In this document: piece by piece, positions 22,200 through 33,821 of the stretch
Numbering within the stretch: the stretch's first letter is position 1
Layout of the letters: the number at the start of each line of letters is the position of its first letter
Assembly (NCBI GenBank): GCA_911728435.2
Contig: OU452204.1
Span: 14,632,001-14,696,000 of the forward strand
DNA from: Apoderus coryli
Taxonomy: Eukaryota; Arthropoda; Insecta; Coleoptera; Attelabidae
DNA length: 64,000 nucleotides
Direction: 5' to 3'
The notes under the pieces: generated by a model
The model's input: the letters and a program-made list of their open reading frames with translations, nothing else
Database searches by the model: none
Told to the model about the DNA's origin: nothing
Made by a program: the position numbers and the translations under genes

Positions 22200-22960
22200 A
22201 TCTTATATGACAAGTCTCTAACAAACAGAAATTTAAAATATACGTTACTATTTTTGGGAGCTCTATTTATGGTATTGTTATGGGTATATTTATTTATTAT
22301 TCTGTTAGTTAAAGATTCATCTTCAAATTGAAATTTTGATCTCGATAATTGCCTTCAAAATATTACATAGAGCAAACTAGAAAATATATGAACAAAAATC
22401 AGACAAACAAAAATAGATTGTGACGTGCCTTTTAACTGATGTTTATACGAGAATAAATAAATAAGAACCGGGCATTTTCAACCCTCTTTATCTTAAAGTA
22501 GTCCACCCTTATAAACAGAGAATAAGGGTCTTATTGACGTTTTGTACCTAACTCAAAAACGTTTATTTTTGTAAGTATTGTAGCTTATACACACATAATC
22601 AATAGTTTTGTTGTGTCGACTGAAGTTATTCGCATATTATTTTGTTCAATTTACTTTTTTTAAGGACTTTTATTGCAATATTCAGGTCTGATTTACATGA
22701 TAAACATGCATGGATTACAGTCTGTTGAGCTAACGCTTAAAAATAACAATAATTAATAATAAAAAAAAATAATTATAAAACAAGACCAGAAACCTTATTT
22801 GCGACATATACAAATAATAATAAATAATACAAATATAAATATAAATTAACCTTTATAACAACTGCTTAACATTTTATCACATAGGATTAACATGTAGTAA
22901 CTTGCTCTCTAGCACTTGTATGTTTTGTTAATAATCTATATGTTGTGGCTAAAAGCCGAA
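22200..22960. other. No recognisable feature
   Basis: AT-rich with poly-A/T runs, no supported gene. Confidence 0.4.
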
Positions 22961-23368
22961 GTGCGGTTAAACCTAGTTTTAGCCCGCTAGAACTAGCTAG
23001 AGCTTGCAAGCTGTAAGTAACGGGTGCAGAGGGTGCGGGGCGGTGTTGGAGGTCGTTGTCCGACGAGGATGTAGTGTGAATCATAACCCTGCTCTAGGAG
23101 GCCTTTCGCGAGTTTCCGTTAGGAAGCCATGAAGTTGAGTTTTTACGAAAAGTTTGACCTTGTTATAGCTTCGAAACATAGTTTTAACCGATTGCAACTG
23201 GCTACACCCAATTTTAGCCGATATGATGATGCTTGCACCTAGTTTTATAGTTTTAGCCCATTCCAACTGGCCAAACCTAGTTTTAGCCCAAGATAGGACC
23301 ACCTAATTTTAACCAACTGTTGCCGGATGCACCTAGGTCTAGCCGGCTAAAACTAGATTTAACCGCAC
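22961..23368. mobile_element. 408-bp element with ~30-bp inverted repeats and internal CTAGTTTTAGCC units
   Basis: The left end GTGCGGTTAAACCTAGTTTT and the right end, as reverse complement GTGCGGTTAAATCTAGTTTT, form imperfect terminal repeats of about 30 bp. Between them variants of CTAGTTTTAGCC recur at least six times (about 22974, 23181, 23211, 23258, 23278, 23304), often with AACTGGC nearby. The block is clearly richer in GC than its flanks. There is no ORF of transposase type and the family is not recognised. Confidence 0.75.
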
Positions 23369-23829
23369 CATTTATATATTCTTGTTTCTTGGACTAACAT
23401 TTTTGACAAACAAATCGAAGAAGAATTCATTATATTCATTCATTTGTATGCAGCACGCCATTGCTAAAACTAGTTCAATTTGCGAGCTGATATATTAATA
23501 TTACCTGCATTATTGACCCATTTCCAACAACATCCGAACACTATCGCACATGCAAATAATGAAATGTACAATTTTATTTATCGTTAGTGTAAGGCTGTCA
23601 AATTATTATCGTACATTAAACTTTATCAGTATTTAAATAAGACATGTTTAGTACCCATATAAGTGAAGTTTCAAGAAATAACGGTTTACAGTCAAAAGTG
23701 ATCACAAAATTTTTATTACAAAGTCGTTAAGGTGTATAATTTTGTTGACGAAATATTTTAAATATTTGGTTTTTGAATATAAATGTTTTTACAGCCAATT
23801 TTAAATGTCGTATCAGGTTGTTTGTTTAA

Positions 23830-23940
23830 TTTAAATCATCTTGGTGTCCCACAGAGATCAGTTCTTGGTCCTTCTATTTCTATACTATAGACAAACGATT
23901 TTTCACATGCATTGGAACCAACCTATAATGTAAGCTTCTT
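23830..23940 (+). pseudogene. Small LINE reverse transcriptase fragment
   Basis: The plus strand reads LGVPQRSVLGPS, then a stop, then NDFSHAL, an eroded motif B (GVPQGSVLGP...LYINDFSHAL). Confidence 0.7.
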
Positions 23941-23944
23941 ACCT

Positions 23945-24488
23945 TGAATGATATGTTTTCTTTAGGGAATGTTCAGGCTTGATTGTTTTTAGGTTTGTGA
24001 TTTCAGGTCAATCGGCATCGTAAGTAATCATCACCTTGCCTAGTGGGCTCTTCTTAGTTGAGACGAGAGTCGTTAGACGCGCGTTTTAAAAATGCTAGAA
24101 ATTAGATCTGCTGCTGATTAGACCCAAAGCTATATTTTTTCAAAGTGCACGTGGACCGACGTTGACGCGCGTTTTTAGATATCAAATAAGTTCATTGTTC
24201 GTTCAGTTGCGTGTCTTCGCCTTTGGTGCTCTTGGTTTCTTGTGTCATTCGACAACTGGTAGGTATTCGTGCTGTTTTTACTATGGCAGGTGAAGTATTT
24301 ACTACAGATTTATTTATTTACAAATTAAAATAAGGGAAAGGGCTGGACAGAAATCTTACCAATTTTTAGAATTGGCTGAACCCAATATGATCTTTTTCTT
24401 CTACGACGTCTCAGTCTCCTGTATAAGCAATCCACAAGATCCATTCTCGGGCATCACTGAATATTTCAATAGGTCCGCGGTAGTCGCA
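23945..24488. other. Unassigned sequence with a GC-richer patch
   Basis: 24000-24290 is more balanced in composition and includes GACGCGCG twice; it could be the 5' end of a retroelement or UTR sequence, but no motif identifies it. Confidence 0.35.
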
Positions 24489-24496
24489 CTCTTGTG

Positions 24497-25438
24497 TCGT
24501 GATGCACGGGCCGAATATTACCATCAGAAATTCCAGTTATATTACGTAATATTACCTCTACCATCCGGTAACGTTACATTGTTACTGTAATATTTCCGAA
24601 AAATTTCGTTAATTTTCGGGGTAATATTTCCGGTAATATTCGCTTCAATATTACGTTAACGTTAACGGTCTTACTGCTTGTTTCAACATACTGCAACACG
24701 TCTAGTGATAGCTGTTGCTTAGTTCTTACGCCATCGCTATAAATGTGAAGCTCGTTTACATACGAACTAATCGGAAATTCTTACACAATAACCGTGCCGA
24801 AATGAAAAATGTTGCATTAATGACCCCATCAACAGTTACAAATACTTTTAATGAAACTGAATCTGATTTATCCGAGGATTTGTCTGCGGATGAGGGTTTA
24901 GCAAATAATGACTAAATATTTATTTTTACCGACTGAAAACTATTTTTATCATATGTACCTATTCTTTGGCCTATCTAAGAATTGTGTGATTAAGTTTTAA
25001 AGATTTTTTTCAGTTTGTGATATGTTGTGATAAAAACTCAAGTTACCTTTTTTAATTATTAATCAAGAGTTAATATTTATTTATAAATTTTGTTTTCATA
25101 TAATCTTTATGTTTACTACTGCACATCAAAAGAATATATTATGTTGTTATTTCTAATAAACATAACCTGCATAAGTACTTAACTTATTTTTTTTATTATA
25201 AAATTTGTATTAGGCATAAAACTATATAGTTTCAGATTTCAGTTTATTTTGTGTTTTATAGACCTTTTAGAGCCATATAATTGAGGCAATTATTGTTTAA
25301 TTTGTTAAAGCTTCTTTGCATATTGTAAAACCAGCTTTTTCTAAGTTGTTCAGCAATATTACCTAAAATTACGTAATATTTCGTAATATTTCCAATGTTC
25401 TTACCAAAAAATAAATTACCGGTAATTTTGCATCACTA
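24497..25438. mobile_element. hAT-family element, 942 bp, with 8-bp target duplication
   Basis: The ends TCGTGATGCA and TGCATCACTA are near-perfect inverted repeats, and CTCTTGTG is directly duplicated outside them (24489-24496 and 25439-25446). An 8-bp duplication with TAGTGATGCA-type ends is diagnostic of hAT elements. Subterminal GTAATATTAC/ACGTAATATT repeats fill both ends (24540-24660 and 25360-25425). An ORF at 24715-24915 ending in an acidic tail (DLSEDLSADEG) may be the last piece of its transposase, but the dimerisation motif is not clear. Confidence 0.85.
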
Positions 25439-25639
25439 CTCTTGTGTACAGTTTACAAATTGCATAGGATGCGCATCTAATGTCTCTTATTAGAACTCGC
25501 GTGCGTATTAGGTCCCGCTGGACGGCAGATTCAGATTCGATAGCAATAAACTAATTTTGAATTTTATTTTTATCTTAAAATTATAAATAAAAAAGTAGAT
25601 ATAATAATTAAAACGTCCTAAAGTAACCCAACTAGGTAC

Positions 25640-25770
25640 CTAGCTACTTTGTTGATAAATTATAAATTAAAAAAAAAATGGAAGAGCAGGTATCGAACCT
25701 AGAACTCTTCGATTACACAGCCCACCCGCTACCCGCTAGGCTACACGCGGTACACATCTGCTATACGAAT
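25640..25770 (-). mobile_element. Probable tRNA-derived SINE head (pol III A and B boxes)
   Basis: On the minus strand a B box GGTTCGATACC (25699-25689) matches the consensus GGTTCGANNCC. An A-box-like TAGCCTAGCGG begins exactly 44 bases upstream (25743), the tRNA spacing. An A-rich/T-rich tract follows at 25660-25680. A foldable intact tRNA cloverleaf is not apparent, so a SINE or tRNA pseudogene is preferred over a working tRNA. Confidence 0.5.
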
Positions 25771-27450
25771 TACCACGAGCGCATATATTTGTTTTTCCAA
25801 TTAAAGGCACAGCCTGTGCGTTACTCGCCTAGGTAATTGTAATATTTAATCATTCTGCGTATCCTATGCCGTCCGTATTTTACGGACGGAAAGAGGGTCC
25901 AAAAATTTTGAAATTCGTGTGACCTAATTTATGCATAAAGACATAATACAATGATGAACAATTTTTTTTAATAATTAGCATCATCAGCTATTCATGATTT
26001 GTATAGTAAAATTCTATTAGAACTTTCGTGTATTTTTCCTTACCGAATAAGATATAATAAGATCAAACAGTGCCCAGATTATTTGATTCTAAAGAATCCA
26101 TTCGCTATTCTCTTGTTAATGTTTATGGAATTTAGTAAAATTCCTTTATCCATCCTATGTCATTGTTTAACCCATTATACTATAATCTATTTCTTCCTGA
26201 TGGGTGCATTGCACAGATGTAAATATTTGTGAACATCTGGACCCACAGGAGTGAGAATAAAAAGATTAAGAGCTAAGTGTATATGATAGAGTTTCATTGA
26301 AAAACCGAGCGTCATTAATATAATTTTAAGAGAACTTGTTACGAGGTGGGGCTATAAAATAACGAGACTTTTTCTTTGTCAATTTCAACTGACGGGCTGG
26401 TTAAATTAGATTAGTGACTTCCAATATTTTCATCTGTTTTTTACGTTTAAGGTTGTATTTTTTGTTGATTTTGCAGACAAAAGAAAAAACAACCATGTTT
26501 CAGTCTATATTAATGGTATATAAATCGGCAGACTAATATTTTTACAGGTTCCGATTTACAAAAAAAAAATAAATACAATAAATAAACATTTTTGACTTTT
26601 AAGTTTGTAACAACACTTCCAGTGTTTATACGCATATCAGCAAATTAAATGAATTAACTAATAAAAAAAAATGGCAGGTAGATTTCTCTTTCGTTAACTC
26701 GCTTATCCTTATCATCTCTGTACTCTGAAACAGACAAATCTGTTATGTGGCCGTATTAAATTAATATTATCAAAAAGTTCTTCTTCCTAATTTTATTATT
26801 TTTTGGTGAAGAGTCGCCACTGATTAATCATTTTCTAACAGTAGATATTGGACGACAAAATGAGATAATTTTGTAACAGCATTATTATATTTAATTTGTC
26901 AAAATGAGAAGTTCACCAGGCATTAAATTATAATTTAAATAACGTTAATTTTGCATTCTAATTTGACTATAAATACTTATACGAGTAGTATAATTTTAAG
27001 TGTAATTTGTCATATTAGGTAGGTATATCAAATTATGATAAAATTATCTAACATAAATAGGCATTCCAATTTACCTGTTATTTAATTTTATTAGGCATTA
27101 TACAGTTTCTTTGAATATATTATTATAACAACATTATTATTATAATATAATAATTGGTTAACACCTGAAATGCTGTACAGTGCCTACGAGGGTGGTTCAC
27201 TATCTTGTATCCTATTTTAGTTTTTCTGTTTATATACAGTTATTTGGTATATTGATAATTGTCGATCGATTAATTTTTGTAAGTCTAGCAATAATTCTTT
27301 TTCATTATTTTCAGAAATGACATTTAAAACTAATTAATAATAATTTGAAAAAGTAGGAAAGTAGTATGGAGATTTGATTTTTATTTCTTTATTATTGAAA
27401 TAATAAGCGAATCTCCACAAAATAAATTCAATAGAGTAATTGTCAAATTA
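25771..27450. other. AT-rich non-coding DNA
   Basis: It contains one small hairpin at about 25868-25890 (GTCCGTATTTTACGGAC) and nothing else recognisable. Confidence 0.4.
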
Positions 27451-27460
27451 CTTCTCTACA

Positions 27461-27592
27461 GCCAAACATGTTTCGTAACTAATCCAGTTCTATCATTAAC
27501 TGGCAATAATAAATCGTGTATTCCATTGGAGTCAATTCATGGAAAATTTTCAGCCAGACATGTTTTGGATCATACGTCCACCATCAGTGACT
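27461..27592 (-). ncRNA. Two degenerate hammerhead-like units in tandem
   Basis: Unit 1 (27592-27552): AGTCA, CTGATGG, stem II GGA/TCC, AAAAC, ATGTC, TGGCT. Stem I (AGTCA/TGGCT) still pairs with one G-U, but core positions A9 and G12 have mutated. Unit 2 (about 27505-27461): GCCA, a core reduced to TTAATGA, stem II AACT/AGTT, GAAAC, ATGTT, TGGC. Predicted cleavage sites are about 92 bp apart. Tandem dimers are typical of hammerheads in Penelope-like elements; these copies should be inactive. Confidence 0.55.
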
Positions 27593-28030
27593 TAAAGAAC
27601 TTTATTATAATTATATAAATGTGAGAATTATATGTTTTGCTTATGATTTGAACATTTATACACATCACCTTACTGAAATTAAGTCAAATGTTAACATAAA
27701 ATAAAAAGTTTTTCAAAAATTAATACATTGAATTATGTATATTTATTTGTGTTTTTTGGAGGTATATCATTTTTATATTTTTTGAATTAAAGGAATTTCG
27801 GTTAAATCGTTCTCGCTTTACTTTCCTTATATGCAAGTTTTTACGCAGTTATAAAGTATTAGTAGTTTAGTTAGGTATTTTATTTTTAATGAAATTAAGA
27901 AAGATGATCTTCTTTTTGACAATGTCACACACAAAAGGCATCCTGTAACACTATTACCTGTCGATTACCACATTGGCAATTACATATTATAAGGGATAAT
28001 TGCGTCACCAGCCAAAAGCATTCTATGGGC

Positions 28031-28735
28031 AATCTTTAAAAATTGTTATCTCAGAAAAAAATCCCTCTGAAATATGAAGAAACACTGAGAAACAAGTATC
28101 CAGATTAAAAAACGCAAAAATATTGCTCAAGATTGCAGAAAAACCGTGTGAAATAATTTAAAGAATTCCCGAATCTTTAAAAAATTTTATCTCAGAAAAA
28201 ATCCCTCAGAAATATAAAAAACGTTTAGAAACTAGTATGTGAATCACAAAACGCAAAAAAATCGCTCAAGATTGCAGAAAAACCATGTGAAACAATTTAA
28301 AGAATTCCCGAATCTTTAAGAATTGTTATCTCAGAAAAACAAGCCCTCAGAAATATAAAAAAACGTTCAGAAACAGATATGTGGATTGAAAAACGCAAAA
28401 ATATCGCTCAAAATTGCAGGAAAACTTTTTGAAACAATGTAAACAATTTCCGAATCTTTAAAAATTGCTGTCTCAGAAAAAAAACCCTCAGAAATATAAA
28501 AAAAGCTCAGAATCAAGTATGTGGATTAAAAACGCAAAAATATCGCTCAAAATTGTAGGAAAACTTTTTGAAACAATTTAAACAATTCCCGAATCTTTAA
28601 AAATTGTTATCTCAGAAAAAAAAACCCTCAGAAATATAAAAAAAGCTCAGAATTAAGTATGTGGATTAAAAAACGCAAAAATATCCCTCAAAATTGCAGA
28701 ACAACCATTTGAAACCACTTATCTAAATTTTTCCG
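28031..28735. repeat. Tandem (satellite-like) array, five ~140-bp units
   Basis: Units begin AATCTTTAA at 28031, 28172, 28311, 28453 and 28592, spaced 141, 139, 142 and 139 bp. Each contains TATCTCAGAAAAA, CCTCAGAAATATAAA, AACGCAAAAATATCGCTCAA and AATTTAAACAATTCCCG variants. Units differ from each other by substitutions and small indels. It has no coding potential. Confidence 0.95.
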
Positions 28736-28739
28736 AAAG

Positions 28740-29999
28740 CACAAAACGGTCTTATATGATCTTGACAGTCTAATGTGATTATTTATTTTTGAGAGTTTTA
28801 GCGCCACAAAAATAAATAAAATATTCCATATCAACCGCTTTTTTTTTTCATTGAAAAGATGGGGTTTAAGACTGTTTCCTTGAAGACATGGCTCCGACTT
28901 TTGAATTAAACTATTTTTGTATTTTGCTAACTTTTATACTCTTCAAATCCTAGCAATTCAAGTATACTGTATATCGCAGATTCTGATAATTTATCTTCAA
29001 CTGAAAATCTGTAGAGCAGTATTAAAATATTGCGCAACACATTCTGCGAAACTTTACAAGATTCCAAAAAGAGAACACCCCTCGTCGTCGTGCAAATAAT
29101 TTACTAATTAATTAATCGCACGGATATTACTCATTTGATAAGAATTTTCATTTATAAATTGTATTCTAATAATCATAAACAATAAATTTACATGTTATTT
29201 CTGATAATTATAAATATTATGAAATAAATAAGTAACTTTAATATTATTATATATACTACAAAAGCTATTCTTTTTATTGTTCTACAATCTGCAGTCATGC
29301 AGAGCCGAATGGCTTATAATAAATACATAGGGAAAATAATTGTATAATCATATTATAATATTGGTGCATACTAAAAGAACACGTGTTTAAATTATAAATC
29401 CTTGCACGGCAATTTATATTCCTAAATATTATGCTTATTGGTTGTCGATTTTAATCGTTTTAAAGTAGCAAATGTAGAAATTATAAAGGTATGTCTGTGT
29501 CCCCTTCCAGTGGAGATTAAATAGAACCCCAGCCGTTTTGTATTTAAAATTTTGAATTATTGATTCCTTTAACATTTGTTTGGCAAACATTACTTGAAAA
29601 TGTAATACAAAATAAATATTTTAGTGAGTATGCTCAGGATGATATTTTTAGCATGATTTTGACAGGTCTATGCAGTTAACCAACTAAGGTCACTAGGAGA
29701 GACGATTTTAATGAATATTGAACGCAAAAACTATACATTTTGATTGGGAATATTACAAAGAAAAATACACAGTGTACTTCAAAGTCGTGCCAAAGGCATT
29801 TTGAAGTTGGCGTGATTTTTTTATTTGTAAATAATAAATTCCATTTTTTTTTACAAACACCAGTAAAGGTGCATTGCATATTATTCGGCACTGTATACTT
29901 TCCGATTTTTATAAAACCTGGACAAACTGAATGAAGAACAATTGGATTAAATAAATCAAAGCATTTCCTAAGTGGCTAAAAATTTGAAAATATACTATG
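28740..29999. other. No recognisable feature
   Basis: Overlapping short ORFs on both strands at 29676-29934 have no family resemblance. Confidence 0.4.
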
Positions 30000-31125
30000 T
30001 TATAGTCTTTCTAATTTTAGTTTAAAATTATATAAAAAACCACAACTCGATATCCCTTTCTAATGTCAATACCGACAGCAGCCATCCATAGGCGCACCCT
30101 TTTACCTTTTCATAACAATACATGCCCTACGATATTTTAAAAATCCTTTATGTATTAACAATCATATGTTCATTTGTATAACAGTATACTGTATTTTTCC
30201 TTGCCGCTCCAACACGGCAACATATAAACTGAACGCTGAAAAATACTGTTTTGTTTTTAGAAGTTTAGACATAGATGCTCACGTAGCTAGTCCGTGTTCA
30301 AACAGCAAGGAACATCCCTTTATAATAATTAATAGTATTATATATAAGTAGGTAGGTTTATAATAATATGCTTCTGATATTACAAAACTAACAACAAATT
30401 TTACTCACTTAGTCAGTGACATTTTCTATAGAACATAAATTTTTTTTAATATGTGTAATCGTCACATCATTATTTTCAGACCTTAACTGATGATAAATAT
30501 TTAAAAGAAGACGCTGCCTTTGCACATGTAAATCTTGAAGCTTTAACTCCCAACATGTTGCGCTCGTGTCGTATAGAGTGTCGTATACCGGCCGTGTCTG
30601 AGACAGTGACTGCAAAAAGTTTCATCCACTTGAGGTTTTATTACAAATTATTATGTAATTTGATAGATCTTCTTTCATTTTAATAATCTAAGAAAAACTA
30701 TTGAACATATCATGGTTACAATATTCTGCCACCGTGTCTTACTGTCGGACACAAATTTTCTGGTTTAAATTTCACATTAAGTCTTCGCCATACCATATAT
30801 TATGATGTCCATCCGATTATATTTAGATTAATCTGAGAAAATAACACGTTGCCAAAATTATTTGTTTCATTCATATATCTATTTGCAAACTCTAATCCTT
30901 TTTTTTCGATTAATCATTAATCCAATACCTTTTCCAGTCACTGTAGTTATTTTTATTACTGTCGGTATCCTTTGGCAGGCATGATTCATTATACGTCTTA
31001 TATACGAGGGACAAATGTATCGCTGCATTCGATGCCCTTTTATAATGTAAAGAGACATGGGAACGGATAGCCCCGGTAAAATCGTTAAATTTATATATTT
31101 TACATTGACTGGATAGATTATACCA
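30000..31125 (-). mobile_element. Tc1-derived repeat, copy B (uninterrupted)
   Basis: It is the reverse complement of 4319-6690 minus the pogo-like insert. On the minus strand it encodes FWQRVIFSD-type Tc1 remnants near 30860 and, at 30615-30409, a better preserved stretch containing VYDTLYDTSATCWELKLQDL and VQRQRLLL, which is not a known transposase motif. The sequence at about 30650 (CAAATTACATAATAATTT in reverse complement) is the unoccupied TA target of the insertion seen in copy A. Confidence 0.8.
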
Positions 31126-32376
31126 GAGACAACTATCAGAACTAAAATCAGCATACGTATTATTGCAACGTAGTGAGTAACTAAGTAGGAAGCCTTCAAA
31201 ATTATAACTTTGACAACATAACTTAAGATTATGAGTTATATTTGCAACGATACATCGGCGTAATTCCGGTTAACAAATTTGTCAATAGCACTACTTAACA
31301 CAAGAACTATCACCTATATATTAGAAACGAGGAAAGTTTTTAATTTGTAACTCCTATATAACAAGAGGGAGTTCTGGGACAGGGATAAAGTTCCAATTCC
31401 AAACTACAAACTAAACGCTACAAATCTAAAATAAGCCTTTCACAGCACATTCAATACATTTCCAGAGTTTTATGGTTCTGGTTGAACGTTCTCTCAATAT
31501 GGAAATATTTATAAAGAGAGGAGGAATATATTGAGAAATGCTGAAAAATTATTATTTATTTATTACTTTAGTTTTTTTGATGATTATTATCAAGTATTTT
31601 GATTGATTTGTAGTTCATTTATTATGAAATTGAAATATATACCGAGAACAATTATTATGTTTATATAAACCTTCTACCAAATTGCATTATGCACTTTGCA
31701 TAAATGCCCTTCTTTAGTCATTACAAACCTTTAGCAGTGCCGTAGAAGCACCAAAATTTACAGTGGCGTATATTAGATTGTAATGGGAATAATTTAAATG
31801 ACCCTTTAGAAAAGGACTTAAAGCAAGCTTTGCTTCTTAGTATCAAATAATATCTTGATTGTTGTGGTAAGTGAATTGAAAGAAACAACCTACCTGTATA
31901 TTTTTTACGCAATGCTATTTCGTATTACTACAATGTGCTTTCAAATCTGTACTAAATTTTAAAATCATCATTCTTTTGTTATCTATATCTTATTATACTT
32001 TACATCTTTTTTTTTTTACATAACTAATGAATAATATGTTGGTTGAACATGCATGCATTAGCTTGAACATAACGAAACGTGTGGAAACTTTCTATTATAT
32101 TATATTCCAGTCAGATTTATACAATTTTTGTGATAATACTCTGTGTGTTTGAAAGGGATTTGGAATAATGTTCTAGAATTTGAATGAAAGGCTTATATTA
32201 TGTTAATTCAAATTTTAATTCTGTTTCGTTATGTGAAATAAAACTCTTAACTGGATCATTGAGCACTTGTACGAGGGTTGATTTTTATATTTGCATACTC
32301 AGACATTAAAATAGCTATTATTATAAAAATTAACTTCAATGTAGTATGTAATGTAAAGTTTTTCTCAGGTTCGTTG
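31126..32376. other. No recognisable feature
   Basis: AT-rich, short ORFs only. Confidence 0.4.
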
Positions 32377-32812
32377 TGTGAAATAATAACGAGTTTTAAA
32401 TAAAACTAATTTATTTACACTTAACACTTAAACGAACTAATATGACTATATTTATTTTTACTATTTATTGCACTATAATTTATATGTCACAACACTGTTC
32501 TCAAATATATGGACTATTCACTTCATAACTGATTGTCTGTCCCTGTTATACGTTGGCTATTTATATGGTCTTTCTTCTTTCTCGAACGCTTCCAGTAAAT
32601 AGTCGTTTGTTATACAACATTCTGGCGTGCGTACGTCCATTCCAGATCTATAGGTACTGTAAGCGAGGCACATTCTACAGAGTCGCCTTTGGTTAATTTG
32701 AGTCGCGGGCTCTCGAGAACGAATACATCTGATTACAATAGTATTGCCAACGCGGTGTTGGCAATGTATTTATTTATCTCTAAGCGTAGGGGACATTTTA
32801 ATATTCGTCACA
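32377..32812 (-). mobile_element. Probable solo LTR (436 bp)
   Basis: Read on the minus strand it begins TGTGACGAATATTAAAATG and ends TTATTTCACA, so it has TG...CA ends. It contains a GC-richer U3-like part, a TATA-like CATATAAATAGCC (about 32560), and AATAAA-type signals before the end. No internal coding region or second LTR and no convincing target duplication was found. Its outer end abuts the foldback at 32815. Confidence 0.5.
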
Positions 32813-32814
32813 GT

Positions 32815-33805
32815 AATAATAATAGTCATTTTTTCTGTGACGGGAAAAAAGTTTGACATATTTACTCTTTTGACAGGTAATAAAATGTCACTTTTTATTT
32901 CGGGAAAAAAGTGAGTACTTTTTTCCCGGACACATAAGTAACGGTAGATATTTAATTTTAGGAAATTTTATTATACAAAAGTTACATTTTCTTTATAATC
33001 AAAACTGGCAATAACTTGTGACGCTACTTTTGCTGCTTCTACTGACTCCGGTGGAGTGTTCGCAATTTTTAAATTAAATCACAGAATGAAATTGACAGAT
33101 ATTTGATTACTGAAAGGTTTTTAAAACTTCAAATTTCACTTGGATAATTTTCTGACTTTTTTCAATATTAAATCGAAGTTTTTCCCGTTTCAGAAAAAAA
33201 TAGTGTATCATACACGGGAAAAAAGTTATATTTTAGCTCTCGGTTTTTTGTCCGCTGCGCGTCGGCACACACACAACCTCGAGCTAAAATCTAGTACTTT
33301 TTTCCCTGGTATAATAATAGTTATTTATTATACAAGGGAAAAAAGTACTAGATTTTAGCTCGAGGTTGTGTTGTCAAAAAACCGAGAGCTAAAATCTAAC
33401 TTTTTTCCCGTGTATGATACACTATTTTTTTCTGAGACGGGAAAAACTTCGATTTAATATTGAAAAAAGTCAGAAAGTTATCCAAGTGAAATTTGAAGTT
33501 TTAAAAAAGTAATCAAATATCTGTCAATTTCATGCTGTAATTTAATTTAAAAATTGCGAACACTCCACCGGAGTCAGTAGAAGCAGCAAAAGTAGCGTCA
33601 CAAATTATTGCCAGTTTTGATATATAAAGAAAATGTAACTTTTGTATAATAAAATTTCCTAAAATTAAATATCTACCGTTACTTATGTGTCCGGGAAAAA
33701 AGTGCTCACTTTTTTCCCGGCGATAAAAAGTGACATTTTATTACCTGTCAAGAGAGTAAATATGTCAAACTTTTTTCCCGTCACAGAAAAAATAACTATT
33801 ATTGT
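32815..33805. mobile_element. Giant near-perfect palindrome (foldback element) with repeated GGGAAAAAAGT motifs
   Basis: Two arms of about 485 bp (32815-33300 and 33333-33805) are reverse complements with few differences, centred near 33316. GGGAAAAAAGT or its complement occurs about twelve times, symmetrically placed (for example 32843, 32904, 33217, 33336, 33692 and complements at 32918, 33298, 33400, 33709, 33771). One arm has an extra GC-rich stretch at 33250-33270. There are no transposase-like ORFs. Confidence 0.92.
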
Positions 33806-33821
33806 TTGTCAAAGTTACAAC

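Noticed and set aside
25689..25743. Functional tRNA gene on the minus strand
   Set aside because: A and B boxes have tRNA spacing, but acceptor and anticodon arms do not fold convincingly; a SINE head or tRNA pseudogene is more likely.
25950..25995. CTGATGA string on the minus strand near 25985
   Set aside because: No GAAAC or cleavage-site partner within range.
28031..28735. CRISPR-like array
   Set aside because: The whole ~140-bp unit repeats; there are no short repeats with unique spacers, and the genome is eukaryotic.
29676..29934. Overlapping ORFs of 71 and 64 codons on opposite strands
   Set aside because: No recognisable domain on either strand.
30879..31199. 106-codon minus-strand ORF
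   Set aside because: It overlaps the Tc1-derived repeat in a frame that mixes unrelated flank with a broken repeat; no independent protein signature.
32377..32812. Full LTR retrotransposon
   Set aside because: Only one LTR-like block is present; no gag/pol coding or second LTR nearby, and no clear target duplication.
33140..33358. 72-codon ORF within the large palindrome
   Set aside because: It is produced by the repeated GGGAAAAAAGT/TTTTTTCCC motifs; symmetric DNA, not protein.
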